Shown here piece after piece: positions 50,323 through 59,092 of a stretch of DNA of 64,000 nucleotides. Under the pieces are notes generated by a model. It was not told the origin of the DNA and made no database searches. It saw nothing but the letters and a program-made list of their open reading frames with translations. Position numbers and translations under genes: made by a program. How positions within the stretch are numbered: the stretch's first letter is position 1; each line of letters starts with the position of its first letter. Source of the DNA: an uncultured Bacteroidales bacterium (GTDB lineage: Bacteria > Bacteroidota > Bacteroidia > Bacteroidales > WCHB1-69); the NCBI GenBank assembly GCA_905235135.1, contig CAJOKR010000010.1, positions 1 to 64,000 on the forward strand. The letters are read 5' to 3'.

Positions 50323-50976
50323 TTACATAAACGGAACGTCGTGGATTTCCGTAAGGCGTTTGTAATCGGTGGTCGGTTGAATCTGATAGACTTGCCGGTC
50401 TGATTGCAGATAATAATGGTTGTTGTAGTGGATAATATAGGCGTTATCCAACTTCAACCCTTTTATATTCAACACATTGCGATCAAACTGATAGACCACT
50501 TTGTTTTGGATGGGGGTGCTCCAGAACTGCACTTCGAGGAATTTCGGGGCGTTTTCAGGAGCTTCCACAGCATTCTTGTGCGAATCAAAGTAGAGGATAG
50601 GGGCCTCGTGGCGGGAAATCATCTTTTCGGATGATACTGTAGCCGTACGCACTTCCTCATACGCCTCATCTTCTTCATCCAACATCAGATTCATCGCACT
50701 TTCCTCCATAAACAGCGAATCAACCTGCAAGGAATCGGAAGCGACCTCGCCTGCGGTCTCTTCAGGACGTCCCTGGTATTGGTGTACAATATATTTATAT
50801 ACGGTATCTTTCTCGCCCGAAGGTTCCGTTGCAATCACTTTCACCTCAGAAGCGGGCTTGGGCCGGATTTTACTCTCCACGACAAACGCAACCAGCACCC
50901 CGACCAGCAGCCCGATAATCACTCCGAGCAGCAGGATAATTCCCTTCTTGGTGGCTTGGTTGGACTGGTTTTCCAT
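50323..50976 (-). CDS. Single-pass membrane protein of unknown function
   Basis: 217 residues. A short cytoplasmic N-terminus, one membrane helix (GIILLLGVIIGLLVGVLVAFVV), then an acidic extracytoplasmic linker (SLQVDSLFMEESAMNLMLDEEDEAYEE) and a compact C-terminal domain (FLEVQFWSTPIQNKVVYQFD ... YYLQSDRQVYQI). No family is recognised. Single gene with its own promoter. Confidence 0.75.
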   Translation of the reverse strand: MENQSNQATKKGIILLLGVIIGLLVGVLVAFVVESKIRPKPASEVKVIATEPSGEKDTVYKYIVHQYQGRPEETAGEVASDSLQVDSLFMEESAMNLMLDEEDEAYEEVRTATVSSEKMISRHEAPILYFDSHKNAVEAPENAPKFLEVQFWSTPIQNKVVYQFDRNVLNIKGLKLDNAYIIHYNNHYYLQSDRQVYQIQPTTDYKRLTEIHDVPFM

Positions 50977-51001
50977 CGTCTAAAAGCTATAAATCAGACG
51001 G

Positions 51002-51009
51002 CAAAAATA
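51002..51009 (-). promoter_or_regulatory. Bacteroidota -7 promoter element of the single-pass membrane protein gene
   Basis: The minus strand reads TATTTTTG, 26 nt before the start at 50976. Confidence 0.55.
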
Positions 51010-51064
51010 CATTTTTTTTGTAATCAGTAATCAGTGAACTGTGAACTGAAATTCCCATTAACTA

Positions 51065-51098
51065 ACCGTATAACCGTGTAACCGCGTAACCGTGTAAA
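51065..51098. repeat. Short tandem array (CCGTGTAA-like units, about 9 bp)
   Basis: Four units (CCGTATAA, CCGTGTAA, CCGCGTAA, CCGTGTAA) separated by one base lie directly after the patatin stop codon. A related pair of units is at 41705-41731. Confidence 0.7.
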
Positions 51099-53423
51099 CT
51101 AGAAGTCATACCCGATTCCGAAATAGAACCCCACTTTGTTGAAAGAGCTGTTCCAGTGGAGGTTAGCCATAATCGGACCGAATTTGGAGTTGTACCCAAA
51201 CTGCAGACCGGCCGCGTAAACGGGATCGGCCATCTCCTTGAGGGAAGAGCCGTCATGCATGGCCGCACCTATTGCCGACAGATAGATCTTTTTTCCCACC
51301 TTGAAGCGGAGCTCCAAATCGACGGTGGTCAATATCCTTTCGCAAGCCCTCACCATATTGTAGCCGATGAACGGAATCTGTTGGTCGTAGTAACGGCCGG
51401 CCATGGTGCCACCTGCATAGTTGGCCATGAACGAATTCTGGTTTTTATCACCAAAAATATATCGTCCGTTAGCCGAGGCCAAAATGGCGAAGAAGCTGCA
51501 ACACGGGATCACTCCGTGCACACTGGCCGCAGCATAATGGGTCCTGCGGAAGTCGTAATCGTATGCGGCCTTTATCCGGTAACCTTTGTCTGGGAAATAG
51601 CGCTTGTTCTCGTGGTCGTAAATGAACCGCAGATAGACATACGGGTATAAGTTCTTCCAATTCCATGCCGACGCAACATTGTTCGTATCCATCGCGGGAC
51701 GTATCTCCTTTCGATAAGGCATGTATTCCAGTCGAACGCCAGCATTCAGATCAACCTGGCTCCATCGCGTTCCCGCAATATAAACCTTCAGTTCGTTGCG
51801 CCAAAGAGTTTCGTGGTACTGGTAGTTATACAGATGGTCCTCGGTGCCGACCATATTGCGGTACAGCGTTTTGAAGGAGGCTCCGAACTTGGGACCCTTC
51901 TTCGGCAGATAGTACCACTCAACCTTCAGGTACGGCGACATGGAGAGCCTAAGCGTGACATCAAGCAGCGATCCGAAAATCTTATTTCTGCCGATGCCCA
52001 AGTTAAACAAGGCGGCAAACCACTCCTCCGAATCGAGCCTCAACCCTATACCAATGGAGTTGGGTGGACGCTTTTCGCAATGGAACACCAGAACATAGCC
52101 GTCCGAACCGTCGCTCTCCAACGTGTAGGTTACCTTCGAGAAAGCCATGGTTCCGTAAATGATGGCCTGCAAGAGCTCGAACTTGCTTTTGTCGTAGTAT
52201 TCATTGAGTTTGAGACGCATCTTCCGGTCTATGTAATCTTCCTCTATCGGCGTCACCCCCTCATAGTCCACATCGGTGATTTTCACCTTGGTTTCGCCAG
52301 TGTTGATTGCCTTCTTGTTATGGAGTTGCCGTCCGCCATTGCCCACCAGCCCTACAATGCTGTCCAGCTCGTGCGCATGTGAGGTAGCAGCGGTATAGCC
52401 GCGCTGGATCAGCGTAGCAATCTCCTCGGTGCCGAAACTCAGCATCCCGAAGCCTGATATGTCGGGGGTGATATAGACAGTGACATTCCCCACATTACGG
52501 TTGTGTGCCTCCAAACCACCCGAGTACTGAGCCGTCTGCATCAAGATGTCGGCCATATTATTCACTTTTTGGTAATCGCGAGGCATGGTCATTTCTACTC
52601 CGATGATGATGTCGGCACCGGCAGCCACAGCCACATCTGTCGGGAAGTTGTTTTTCGTGCCGCCGTCGGAGAGAATCATGGAATCAACACGCACCGGCTG
52701 GAAATAACCCGGAATGGACATGGAGGAGCGCATGGCCTCCACCAGCGGCCCCGAAGTCCAATGCTTCTCCTTCTGGGTCACAATCTCCGTGGCAACACAA
52801 CTATAGGGCGTCGGCATATCTATGAAATCCATGTCGTCCTGGTAGTTAACCGATAACGCACTAAACATATTGTAGATATTCAGCCCGTAGAGGAACCCCG
52901 ACGGGAGACTTTTCAGAAATTCCAGCTGTGTATAGGGGATATCAATGAGGTAAGTGCCCTTGTACATCTTACGGGTGTAGGTAAAATAATCCATCGGAAT
53001 GTTGTCGCTCATCATGACGTTCCAGTCGATGGAGCGCACGATGGAGTCGATTTCGAGGGCGGTATAACCGAGGGAATAGAGACCGCCGACAAGTGCGCCC
53101 ATACTGGTGCCTGCCACGAAATCGACTGGGATGCCTTTCTCCTCAAGGTATTTCAGTACGCCGATGTGGGAAGCCCCCTTTGCACCGCCGCCCGCCAACA
53201 CGAGGGCCACCGTCGGACGATGCTCCTTTTTGCGAATATCAGCCATCCGTTTCTGCATTTTCGCAAAGAAAATCGAATCGGATTTCGGGTCGTAGCTGAT
53301 GTTGACCAACCGGTCCGTCTGTGCAATCAAACCGCCAGCCGTCCATGCCAAAAAGATAGCTATCAGGGCAGATTTCAACACACGCCCAATCCATTTTTCT
53401 CGGGTATTTACCCATTTATTCAT
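51099..53423 (-). CDS. Patatin-like phospholipase fused to an outer-membrane barrel (PlpD-like)
   Basis: 774 residues. A signal or anchor (about 15-35) is followed by a patatin domain: oxyanion loop LAGGGAKGASHIGV, Ser107 in GTSMGALVG, and the Asp of the dyad in LSDGGTKNNFP near 250. A POTRA-like stretch comes next (KITDVDYEGVTPIEEDYI), then a C-terminal beta-barrel of Omp85/surface-antigen type, ending in an aromatic residue (FGIGYDF). This is the layout of type Vd autotransporters such as PlpD: a phospholipase A displayed through its own barrel. Single gene with a consensus promoter. Confidence 0.9.
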   Translation of the reverse strand: MNKWVNTREKWIGRVLKSALIAIFLAWTAGGLIAQTDRLVNISYDPKSDSIFFAKMQKRMADIRKKEHRPTVALVLAGGGAKGASHIGVLKYLEEKGIPVDFVAGTSMGALVGGLYSLGYTALEIDSIVRSIDWNVMMSDNIPMDYFTYTRKMYKGTYLIDIPYTQLEFLKSLPSGFLYGLNIYNMFSALSVNYQDDMDFIDMPTPYSCVATEIVTQKEKHWTSGPLVEAMRSSMSIPGYFQPVRVDSMILSDGGTKNNFPTDVAVAAGADIIIGVEMTMPRDYQKVNNMADILMQTAQYSGGLEAHNRNVGNVTVYITPDISGFGMLSFGTEEIATLIQRGYTAATSHAHELDSIVGLVGNGGRQLHNKKAINTGETKVKITDVDYEGVTPIEEDYIDRKMRLKLNEYYDKSKFELLQAIIYGTMAFSKVTYTLESDGSDGYVLVFHCEKRPPNSIGIGLRLDSEEWFAALFNLGIGRNKIFGSLLDVTLRLSMSPYLKVEWYYLPKKGPKFGASFKTLYRNMVGTEDHLYNYQYHETLWRNELKVYIAGTRWSQVDLNAGVRLEYMPYRKEIRPAMDTNNVASAWNWKNLYPYVYLRFIYDHENKRYFPDKGYRIKAAYDYDFRRTHYAAASVHGVIPCCSFFAILASANGRYIFGDKNQNSFMANYAGGTMAGRYYDQQIPFIGYNMVRACERILTTVDLELRFKVGKKIYLSAIGAAMHDGSSLKEMADPVYAAGLQFGYNSKFGPIMANLHWNSSFNKVGFYFGIGYDF

Positions 53424-53452
53424 AACATCACCGTTTTTTCAGAAACAAAGCG

Positions 53453-53460
53453 CAAAGGTA
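53453..53460 (-). promoter_or_regulatory. Bacteroidota -7 promoter element of the patatin gene
   Basis: The minus strand reads TACCTTTG, an exact TAnnTTTG match, 30 nt before the start. Confidence 0.6.
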
Positions 53461-53486
53461 CACAATTTACAAATACACACTGACAA

Positions 53487-53606
53487 CTAAAATGTAGTAT
53501 AAAGGCAGGAGATGTCGCCCTCGGAACGGACCATAAGCAACAGCAGCGCCAAAACGAACACCATAATGACAATCAACACTTTAACGATTTTCCTTTTCCA
53601 AAACAT
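53487..53606 (-). CDS. 39-residue membrane micropeptide, DltX-like
   Basis: MFWKRKIVKVLIVIMVFVLA begins a basic, single-helix peptide that ends in SCLYTTF. Gram-positive DltX peptides are likewise about 50 residues, have one helix and end in an F-x-Y-x-x-F type motif whose Tyr takes part in acyl transfer (family knowledge, recalled). The ATG overlaps the end of the restored dltD frame by 26 nt, so translation is coupled. It follows MBOAT and DltD-like genes, as dltX-like peptides would be expected to. It is easily missed because the frameshifted dltD frame runs through it. Confidence 0.6.
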   Translation of the reverse strand: MFWKRKIVKVLIVIMVFVLALLLLMVRSEGDISCLYTTF

Positions 53607-54686
53607 AATCCCTGATTTTCTGATAGATAAAGACAGCCCCGTAGGTAGTGTGATGCTGCCAGTCCTCAAACACGCCCGGCTCGAAAGGTCCGAACAGTCG
53701 ATGTACGGCGCATTTTCCTCGTCCAGAAGGCGGAGAATGTTCGCCGTAATCTGCCGGATTTTCGGCAGGTCGTCGGGATGGACCTGCTCGAACGCGATAT
53801 GGTTGTACGGCCCGACCACGAACGTGACATCCACCTGCCGCGCCCTGCAAAGCCGGATCATCGTGCGCAGCTCGTCGTAGCGGTACTCCTCCTCGGGGTG
53901 CGGATGCAGCGTGTAGGAATGGACATCGAAGCTTTTCGCGACATTGAGGGCATACTGGTAACGACTGCTGTCCGGTTTCGGCACGGAAGCCGCAGAAAGG
54001 CACGCCTCTTTCGGCCGCATCAGAACCAAACCGTCGTAAAACCTCGAAGAATCCAGATCGAAAAACAAATCCTGGTAGAATTTACGGCGAATCCGATCCA
54101 TCCCGTACTCCAGCCGGTCATTCCATCTTTCCGTCCACATCACGTGCCTCAGATTGGTGTTCAAGATATGGTCAGCATCCTGATTATCCGTACGATTCGC
54201 TTTCCGATACGCCGTGTAAGAAACATATCGGTGGAAATAATCCAGATTGCCGGTGGAGAGTTTCCCGCACCAATACGACGGATTGATATAATACAACACC
54301 TTGACATTCTTGATGTTATCATTTCCCATAATCAACGGGAAATAGGAGCAGGCAGTCCTGCCGGCACCGGCAATCACCGAGAAACGGCAGGAGAGCGAGG
54401 TGTCGGCATTCAGAAAGTCGTAGTAGTTGCCTTTGGTGCGGGGATTGCTTTCGGACGTGCCCAACACCAAATAGCCATCGTTCGCCTTGATGCTGTTCAG
54501 CAACAAGTTGGTGTATAGCGGGTTATCATCGCGAAGATCCTGATGACGAATAGTATAGAGCTGTCGGTCCGGCAGCGCCGCACGGAACGTCGGGATGAGG
54601 CAGGCGGCCATCATCCAGAAGAGGAGCGCGACGAGTGCCACCGCCCCCACCCAAGCCAGATTCTTCTCTATGTAAAGCTTCTTCAT
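53581..54686 (-). CDS. DltD-like SGNH-type protein, frameshifted near the 3' end
   Basis: About 368 residues after correction. One membrane helix (AWVGAVALVALLFWMMAACL) anchors a periplasmic domain with the nucleophile region LVLGTSES (Ser78). Near 53680 one base is missing. The uncorrected frame loses the conserved end and runs on to 53487. The other frame encodes FEPGVFEDWQHHTTYGAVF with the D-x-x-H of the DltD active site and ends in TAA at 53581. DltD works with the MBOAT acyltransferase DltB to acylate cell-envelope polymers. The start MKKLYIEKN is chosen over an upstream Met at 54713. Confidence 0.75.
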
Positions 54687-54753
54687 CCGAACAGCAACTT
54701 GAACATTATCCACAATTTATCGACAGGATAGTTGAAAAAAATCCAACCGACGG

Positions 54754-55242
54754 TCACGAAAAGGAACCGAAAATGCCGGAAACTTCCCGCAGTTGGGTTC
54801 TCTCCTTGACGGGTTTTCCGTATGTAAAGAGCTTATAGACAGAGAGTCCCACGCCGTGCCACAATCCCCACAGCACAAAGTTGAGGGTGCTGCCGTGCCA
54901 GAGTCCGCAGACGAGGAAGGTGACGAGGTACGCGCTGACCGAGACCAGCATACGGTATCGGGAAATCGGCAGGCGGTTCAACAGCGAAACCACCGGCTTG
55001 AAGACATAAATCCGCAAAAAAGTGGAGAACGTGATGTGCCACCGCTTCCAAAATTCCGAAATGTTGGGGGAAAAGTAAGGATTGTCGAAGTTCTCGGGCG
55101 TGCGGATGCCCATCATGCAGGCCATGCCGATGGCCATGTCGCAGTAGCCAGAGAAGTCGATGTAAATGTAGAGCGAGTAGAGCAGCGCGGCGGAGATGAC
55201 CGCGCCCCAAGGTCCGAGTTGTGGCCTCATAATCAATCGCAT
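54754..55242 (-). CDS. C-terminal part of a frameshifted MBOAT acyltransferase (DltB-like)
   Basis: The conserved second half of the MBOAT fold: YIDFSGYCDMAIG, NPYFSPNISEFWKRWHITFS, and the catalytic His region CGLWHGSTLNFVLWG. It restores the family ending, whereas the 54833-55870 frame turns into non-homologous Arg/Leu-rich sequence after about residue 215. The open frame has a Met at its start by chance. Confidence 0.82.
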   Translation of the reverse strand: MRLIMRPQLGPWGAVISAALLYSLYIYIDFSGYCDMAIGMACMMGIRTPENFDNPYFSPNISEFWKRWHITFSTFLRIYVFKPVVSLLNRLPISRYRMLVSVSAYLVTFLVCGLWHGSTLNFVLWGLWHGVGLSVYKLFTYGKPVKERTQLREVSGIFGSFS

Positions 55243-55870
55243 ACGGCTTTATCAGCGGCACCACCAACAGGGCTTTGACCGCGCCGAAGAAGATGCGGCC
55301 CACGCCAGCCAGCAGCATCCGACGGTTGAAACGCACGCGGGTGGTGGTCGTCCAGTAATGGAAATTGTTGAACGTGTCGATGGGACCGGCCATGAAAGTC
55401 GGGAAGAAGAAAAGGTAGTTGAGGTAGGTCAGGAAGTTACGGCTGCGGAGGGTGCCCTTGTAGTTCTCCACCAACCAGTGGATGATACGAAAAAGAATGT
55501 ACGAGAGTCCGATTTTCTCCACCGAGAGGAAGTGCTTGCCCAGAACCTCCGTCCACCAGCCGCCAAGCCACGTCTGCACGAGCGGGTAGTTGCGGACGGC
55601 GAAAAGGAGAATCAGCAGGGAGAGTGACAACGCCAGCACCCACCCAGATTTCCGTTTCCGAAGCAGGAGACCCGCCCCGTATGCCAGCAGGGCCAGCAGC
55701 GACAACAAAAACAACGACTTCCAAGAAACGATGTGCGTGAGTATCAGAATGTTGCCCCCGACGAGCAGGATATCACAGAGCCAACTCTTTTTGAGTCCCC
55801 ATTTGACGATGACAAATAGGAGGACGAAGAGTAGGATGCTGAAAAAGAGTTCGTAGGAGGTAAATAACAT
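54833..55870 (-). CDS. N-terminal part of the frameshifted MBOAT acyltransferase
   Basis: Begins MLFTSYELFFSILLFVLLF, the usual MBOAT start. Several membrane helices and FFPTFMAGPIDTFNNF (the conserved MAGPI segment) follow. Homology ends near 55225, where a one-base gain or two-base loss shifts the frame. Joined with 54754-55242 it gives about 370 residues. It would move acyl groups across the inner membrane for DltD-like transfer to an envelope glycan; no dltA or dltC is nearby. Confidence 0.82.
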   Translation of the reverse strand: MLFTSYELFFSILLFVLLFVIVKWGLKKSWLCDILLVGGNILILTHIVSWKSLFLLSLLALLAYGAGLLLRKRKSGWVLALSLSLLILLFAVRNYPLVQTWLGGWWTEVLGKHFLSVEKIGLSYILFRIIHWLVENYKGTLRSRNFLTYLNYLFFFPTFMAGPIDTFNNFHYWTTTTRVRFNRRMLLAGVGRIFFGAVKALLVVPLIKPYAIDYEATTRTLGRGHLRRAALLALHLHRLLWLLRHGHRHGLHDGHPHARELRQSLLFPQHFGILEAVAHHVLHFFADLCLQAGGFAVEPPADFPIPYAGLGQRVPRHLPRLRTLARQHPQLCAVGIVARRGTLCL

Positions 55871-55918
55871 AAGATTGTAGCAAGTATAAAAGAACTAATT
55901 TTGAATTACCAATCTTTA

Positions 55919-57160
55919 TCACCCTCCGAAATCATCATAATGGATCATCTCTTTCGCAATGCCCAGACTGTCAAGCATTTTCAACACCGCCTGCAACATC
56001 AACGGCGGGCCACAGATGTAGTATTCGATGTCCTCAGGGGCGGGGTGCGACTTTAGGTACTGTTCGTAAATCACGTCGTGGATGAAGCCCGTGGAACCCG
56101 TCCAGTTGTCCTCGGGCAGCGCGTCGGAGAGGGCGATGTGGAACTCGAAGTTGTCGTGTTCGGCCGCGAGTCGATCGAACTCGTCCATGTAAAACAGTTC
56201 CTTGCGGGAACGGCCGCCGTACCAGAAGGTGGTCTTGCGCCGCGTGCCCTTCACCTTGAACTGGTCGAAGATGTGCGAGCGCATGGGCGCCATGCCCGCG
56301 CCGCCGCCGATGAACATCATCTCGCGGTCGGTCTCCTCCACGAAAAAGTCGCCGTAAGGCCCTGACACATAGACCTTATCACCGGGTTTCAGACTGTAGA
56401 TGTACGAGGAGGCCACGCCGGGGTTCACCTTCTCCATCCGTCCTTTCTTGCGGTTGAACGGCGGGGTGGCGATGCGCACGTTGAGCATCACGATGCCGTT
56501 CTCAGCCGGGTAGTTGGCCATCGAATAGGCACGCACGGTGGAACTGCCGTTCTTCATCCGCAGGTCGAAAAGCCCCATCTTCTGCCAGTCGGCGCGGTAG
56601 GGCTCTTCAATGTCCATGTCGCTGAAATTGACCGTGCAGGCGGGAATGTCGATCTGGATGTAGCCGCCGGAGCGGAAGTCCATCACCTCGCCGTCGGGCA
56701 GTTGCAGGACCAACTCCTTGATGAATGTGGCCACGTTGCGGTTGGAGACCACCGTACACTCCCACTTCTTGATGCCGAAGAAGCTCTCGGGAATCTCAAT
56801 TTCCATGTCCTCGCGCACCTTCACCTGGCAGAAAAGCCGGTAGTGGTCGGCGGCCTCCTTGCGGGAGATGTGCGCCAGCTCGGTGGGCAGGATCTCGCCG
56901 CCGCCGGAGAGCACCTTGCCCCGGCAGGTGCCGCAGCTTCCGCCCCCGCCGCACGCCGACGGCACAAACACTTTCCCGTCGGCCAACGCCTGCAGCAGCG
57001 TGCAGCCGCGCTCGTGCTCAATCTCCCTCTTCCCGTTGATGTTGATCTTCACCGTCCCCTCGGGAATCATCTTCTTGCGGGCGAACAACAACAGACCTAC
57101 TAATAACCAGATGATTATCAGAAAGATGACGATTGCGGATATGATGGTCAAAAGGTTCAT
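55919..57160 (-). CDS. nqrF: Na+-translocating NADH:quinone reductase subunit F
   Basis: 413 residues. One N-terminal helix, then a 2Fe-2S ferredoxin domain with Cys70, Cys76, Cys79 and Cys111 ([13 protein letters not shown] ... LFC). The FAD domain has RAYSMANYP, and the NADH domain has [15 protein letters not shown] and the C-terminal [12 protein letters not shown]. It accepts electrons from NADH and feeds the Na+ pump. The start at [10 protein letters not shown] is the family start; upstream in-frame codons come from repeat DNA. A multi-hairpin element ends 28 nt before the start. Confidence 0.94.
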   Translation of the reverse strand: MNLLTIISAIVIFLIIIWLLVGLLLFARKKMIPEGTVKININGKREIEHERGCTLLQALADGKVFVPSACGGGGSCGTCRGKVLSGGGEILPTELAHISRKEAADHYRLFCQVKVREDMEIEIPESFFGIKKWECTVVSNRNVATFIKELVLQLPDGEVMDFRSGGYIQIDIPACTVNFSDMDIEEPYRADWQKMGLFDLRMKNGSSTVRAYSMANYPAENGIVMLNVRIATPPFNRKKGRMEKVNPGVASSYIYSLKPGDKVYVSGPYGDFFVEETDREMMFIGGGAGMAPMRSHIFDQFKVKGTRRKTTFWYGGRSRKELFYMDEFDRLAAEHDNFEFHIALSDALPEDNWTGSTGFIHDVIYEQYLKSHPAPEDIEYYICGPPLMLQAVLKMLDSLGIAKEMIHYDDFGG

Positions 57161-57187
57161 TTTATTTTTTTCTTTCTTATCCAACCG

Positions 57188-57258
57188 ACCCCACACTGCG
57201 CTCCTACGTCGCTTATGTGGGGTTATTAAGATGTTGTCCCTTCGGGACGGCTCAAAGA
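57188..57258 (-). promoter_or_regulatory. Multi-hairpin leader element, copy upstream of nqrF
   Basis: On minus: CTTTGAGC, GTCCCGAAGGGAC hairpin, then CCCCACAT/GTGTGGGG hairpin. The middle GCGC hairpin is missing, so this is a shortened copy. Ends 27 nt before the nqrF ATG. Confidence 0.7.
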
Positions 57259-57282
57259 CTTATTCTATTATTTCTTCATCTC

Positions 57283-57317
57283 AACTACTAACTGCTAACT
57301 ACTAACTTCTAACTTGC
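57283..57317. repeat. Heptamer array (AACTACT)5 between nqrE and nqrF
   Basis: Five 7-bp units (AACTACT, AACTGCT, AACTACT, AACTTCT, AACTTGC) directly after nqrE. Confidence 0.8.
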
Positions 57318-57320
57318 AAA

Positions 57321-57923
57321 TTACATTCCGAGAAACGCCATAAATCCCATCCCCAGGAGTCCCGTGATGATGTAGGCGATGCCGTTGCCCTGGAGCGCGG
57401 GCGGGATCTTCGCGTACCGGAGGCGTTCGCGGATGGCGGCGAAGGCGGTGATGGCCAACAGCCAGCCGAGGCCCGAACCCAGCGCGTAAGACAAACTGTG
57501 CGCCACGGTGGGGAAGTTGCGTTCCTGCATGAAGAGCGAACCACCCAAGATGGCACAGTTGACGGCAATGAGCGGCAGAAAGATGCCTAACGTCATGTAC
57601 AGCGCGGGGAGATACCGATCGAAGACCATCTCCAGCAGTTGCACGATGCCCGCAATCACCGCGATGAAGATGATCAGTGACAGGAACGAGAGGTCCGTGT
57701 CCGCGAACCGCGCACCCAACCATGTGAGCGCCCCTTCGCGTAGCAGATATTTGTCTATCAAGTAGTTGACGGGTACGGTGACCGTCAGCACGAAGCAGAC
57801 AGCCAGTCCTAAGCCGAAAGCGGTCTTCACATTCTTGGAGACAGCCAAGTAGGAGCACATCCCTAAGAAGTAGGCGAAGATCATGTTGTCGATGAAGACG
57901 GAGCGTATGAAAAGGTCAAACAT
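57321..57923 (-). CDS. nqrE: Na+-translocating NADH:quinone reductase subunit E
   Basis: 200 residues with six hydrophobic segments. The start [20 protein letters not shown] and [16 protein letters not shown] are the NqrE signature with a conserved Cys; [16 protein letters not shown] carries the second conserved Cys. NqrD and NqrE are mirror-image inner-membrane subunits forming part of the Na+ path. A DNA methyltransferase gene separates it from nqrD, which is normally adjacent. Confidence 0.93.
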   Translation of the reverse strand: MFDLFIRSVFIDNMIFAYFLGMCSYLAVSKNVKTAFGLGLAVCFVLTVTVPVNYLIDKYLLREGALTWLGARFADTDLSFLSLIIFIAVIAGIVQLLEMVFDRYLPALYMTLGIFLPLIAVNCAILGGSLFMQERNFPTVAHSLSYALGSGLGWLLAITAFAAIRERLRYAKIPPALQGNGIAYIITGLLGMGFMAFLGM

Positions 57924-57965
57924 TATCGTTACTATTTGGGATTAGTTTCTTTATAGGGGTTTCGT

Positions 57966-58146
57966 TTTAAGACTTAGGATCTAAGACTTAAGACTTTGGG
58001 GTTTTACGAACTGTAATTACTAAATGAAAACATCAAATTCTTTTGTTTCTTTTTCTTTCTATCTTTTTTTATACGGGCGTAGTTTCAAATCATAAGTCTC
58101 AAGTCTCAAGTCTTAAGTCTTAAGTCTTAAGTCTCAAGTTTCAAGT
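57966..58146. repeat. Intergenic region with two heptamer arrays (GACTTAA-type)
   Basis: 57966-57995 holds about four units and 58090-58146 about eight complementary units (AAGTCTT, AAGTCTC), so they face each other as in 42859-42940. The AT-rich sequence between holds no gene. The methyltransferase C-terminus (LET and stop) is read from the second array. Confidence 0.82.
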
Positions 58147-59072
58147 CGCGTATTTCGTTCCCAAAAGACACCATCCGCATATCCTTGAATCGCAGGATTT
58201 TCATCGGCGAGGAGGAGGCGTTTGGCGGTCCAGAGACAGTATTCGGGGTTGATTTCTATGCAGCAGAAATGGCGGTGGAGCTTTTTCGCGACAACGGCGG
58301 TGGTGCCGCTTCCGGAGAAAGGGTCAAAGATGCGGTCGCCGGGATTGGAGGAAGCGAGGATGAGCTTGGCGTAGAGTTTCTCGGGCTTCTGCGTGGGGTG
58401 GTCGGTGTTCTCGGGCATCGACCAAAAGGGGATGCTGATGTCGTCCCAGAAGTTGGAGGGATGCGTCAGCCGGAACTTGCCGTCGGCGGTGTCGTCCCAG
58501 TCTTTCGGCTGACCGTCAACACGATACGGGGCCAGCACCTTCCTCTTCATCATGACGGCATCCAGGTTGAAGGTGTAGTGCTTCGGGTCCTTCACGGCGA
58601 ACCAAATATCCTCCATCCCGTTCTTCCAGTTGGACTTCGCCCCCCTACCCTTCTCGCGCTGCCACGTGATGCGGTTGAGGATGGTAAGCCGCTCTTCTAT
58701 AACCCGTTGCATCGACGATGAGCATTTCCAGTCGCCGCACATATAGAGCGAGCCCGTCGGTTTCAGCTTGTCGCACACCTTCCCGAACCAGCTGCGCAGA
58801 TATTCTTCGTAATCATCGGATTTCATGGAGGAGAACTTGCGCCCGTGGAAGTCCTTATTGAGATTGTACGGAGGATCAATGATGACGAGATCGAAGTAGC
58901 CGTCGGGGATGAGATCGAGACAGTCGTATATGTCGCCGCACACGAGCAGGTCGTCGCGGAAGCCCGCGCGCAGGTCCGCCGCTGCGCTGACCATCGGCTC
59001 CAGCCGCGCACGCTCATCCTCCCGGACGGTCAGCGTCCGGTTGCGACTTGCCCTATGTTTCTCCGTTTGCAT
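58134..59072 (-). CDS. DNA adenine/cytosine-N4 methyltransferase, beta-type motif order
   Basis: 312 residues. The catalytic motif DPPYNL (66-71, in VIIDPPYN) precedes the AdoMet motif DPFSGSGTTAVVAKK (about 246-260), which is the beta-class order and indicates N6-adenine or N4-cytosine methylation. No restriction endonuclease is adjacent, so it is an orphan methyltransferase by context. It sits inside the nqr gene run, and its C-terminal residues and stop codon come from a heptamer array, both suggesting insertion. A multi-hairpin element lies just upstream. Confidence 0.9.
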   Translation of the reverse strand: MQTEKHRASRNRTLTVREDERARLEPMVSAAADLRAGFRDDLLVCGDIYDCLDLIPDGYFDLVIIDPPYNLNKDFHGRKFSSMKSDDYEEYLRSWFGKVCDKLKPTGSLYMCGDWKCSSSMQRVIEERLTILNRITWQREKGRGAKSNWKNGMEDIWFAVKDPKHYTFNLDAVMMKRKVLAPYRVDGQPKDWDDTADGKFRLTHPSNFWDDISIPFWSMPENTDHPTQKPEKLYAKLILASSNPGDRIFDPFSGSGTTAVVAKKLHRHFCCIEINPEYCLWTAKRLLLADENPAIQGYADGVFWERNTRLET

Positions 59073-59092
59073 ATTTGCTTGTATTCTTTTCT

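Noticed and set aside
54833..55220. Arg/Leu/His-rich C-terminus of the longer MBOAT frame taken as real protein
   Set aside because: The other frame over this stretch encodes the conserved MBOAT catalytic half, so this is out-of-frame translation after a frameshift.
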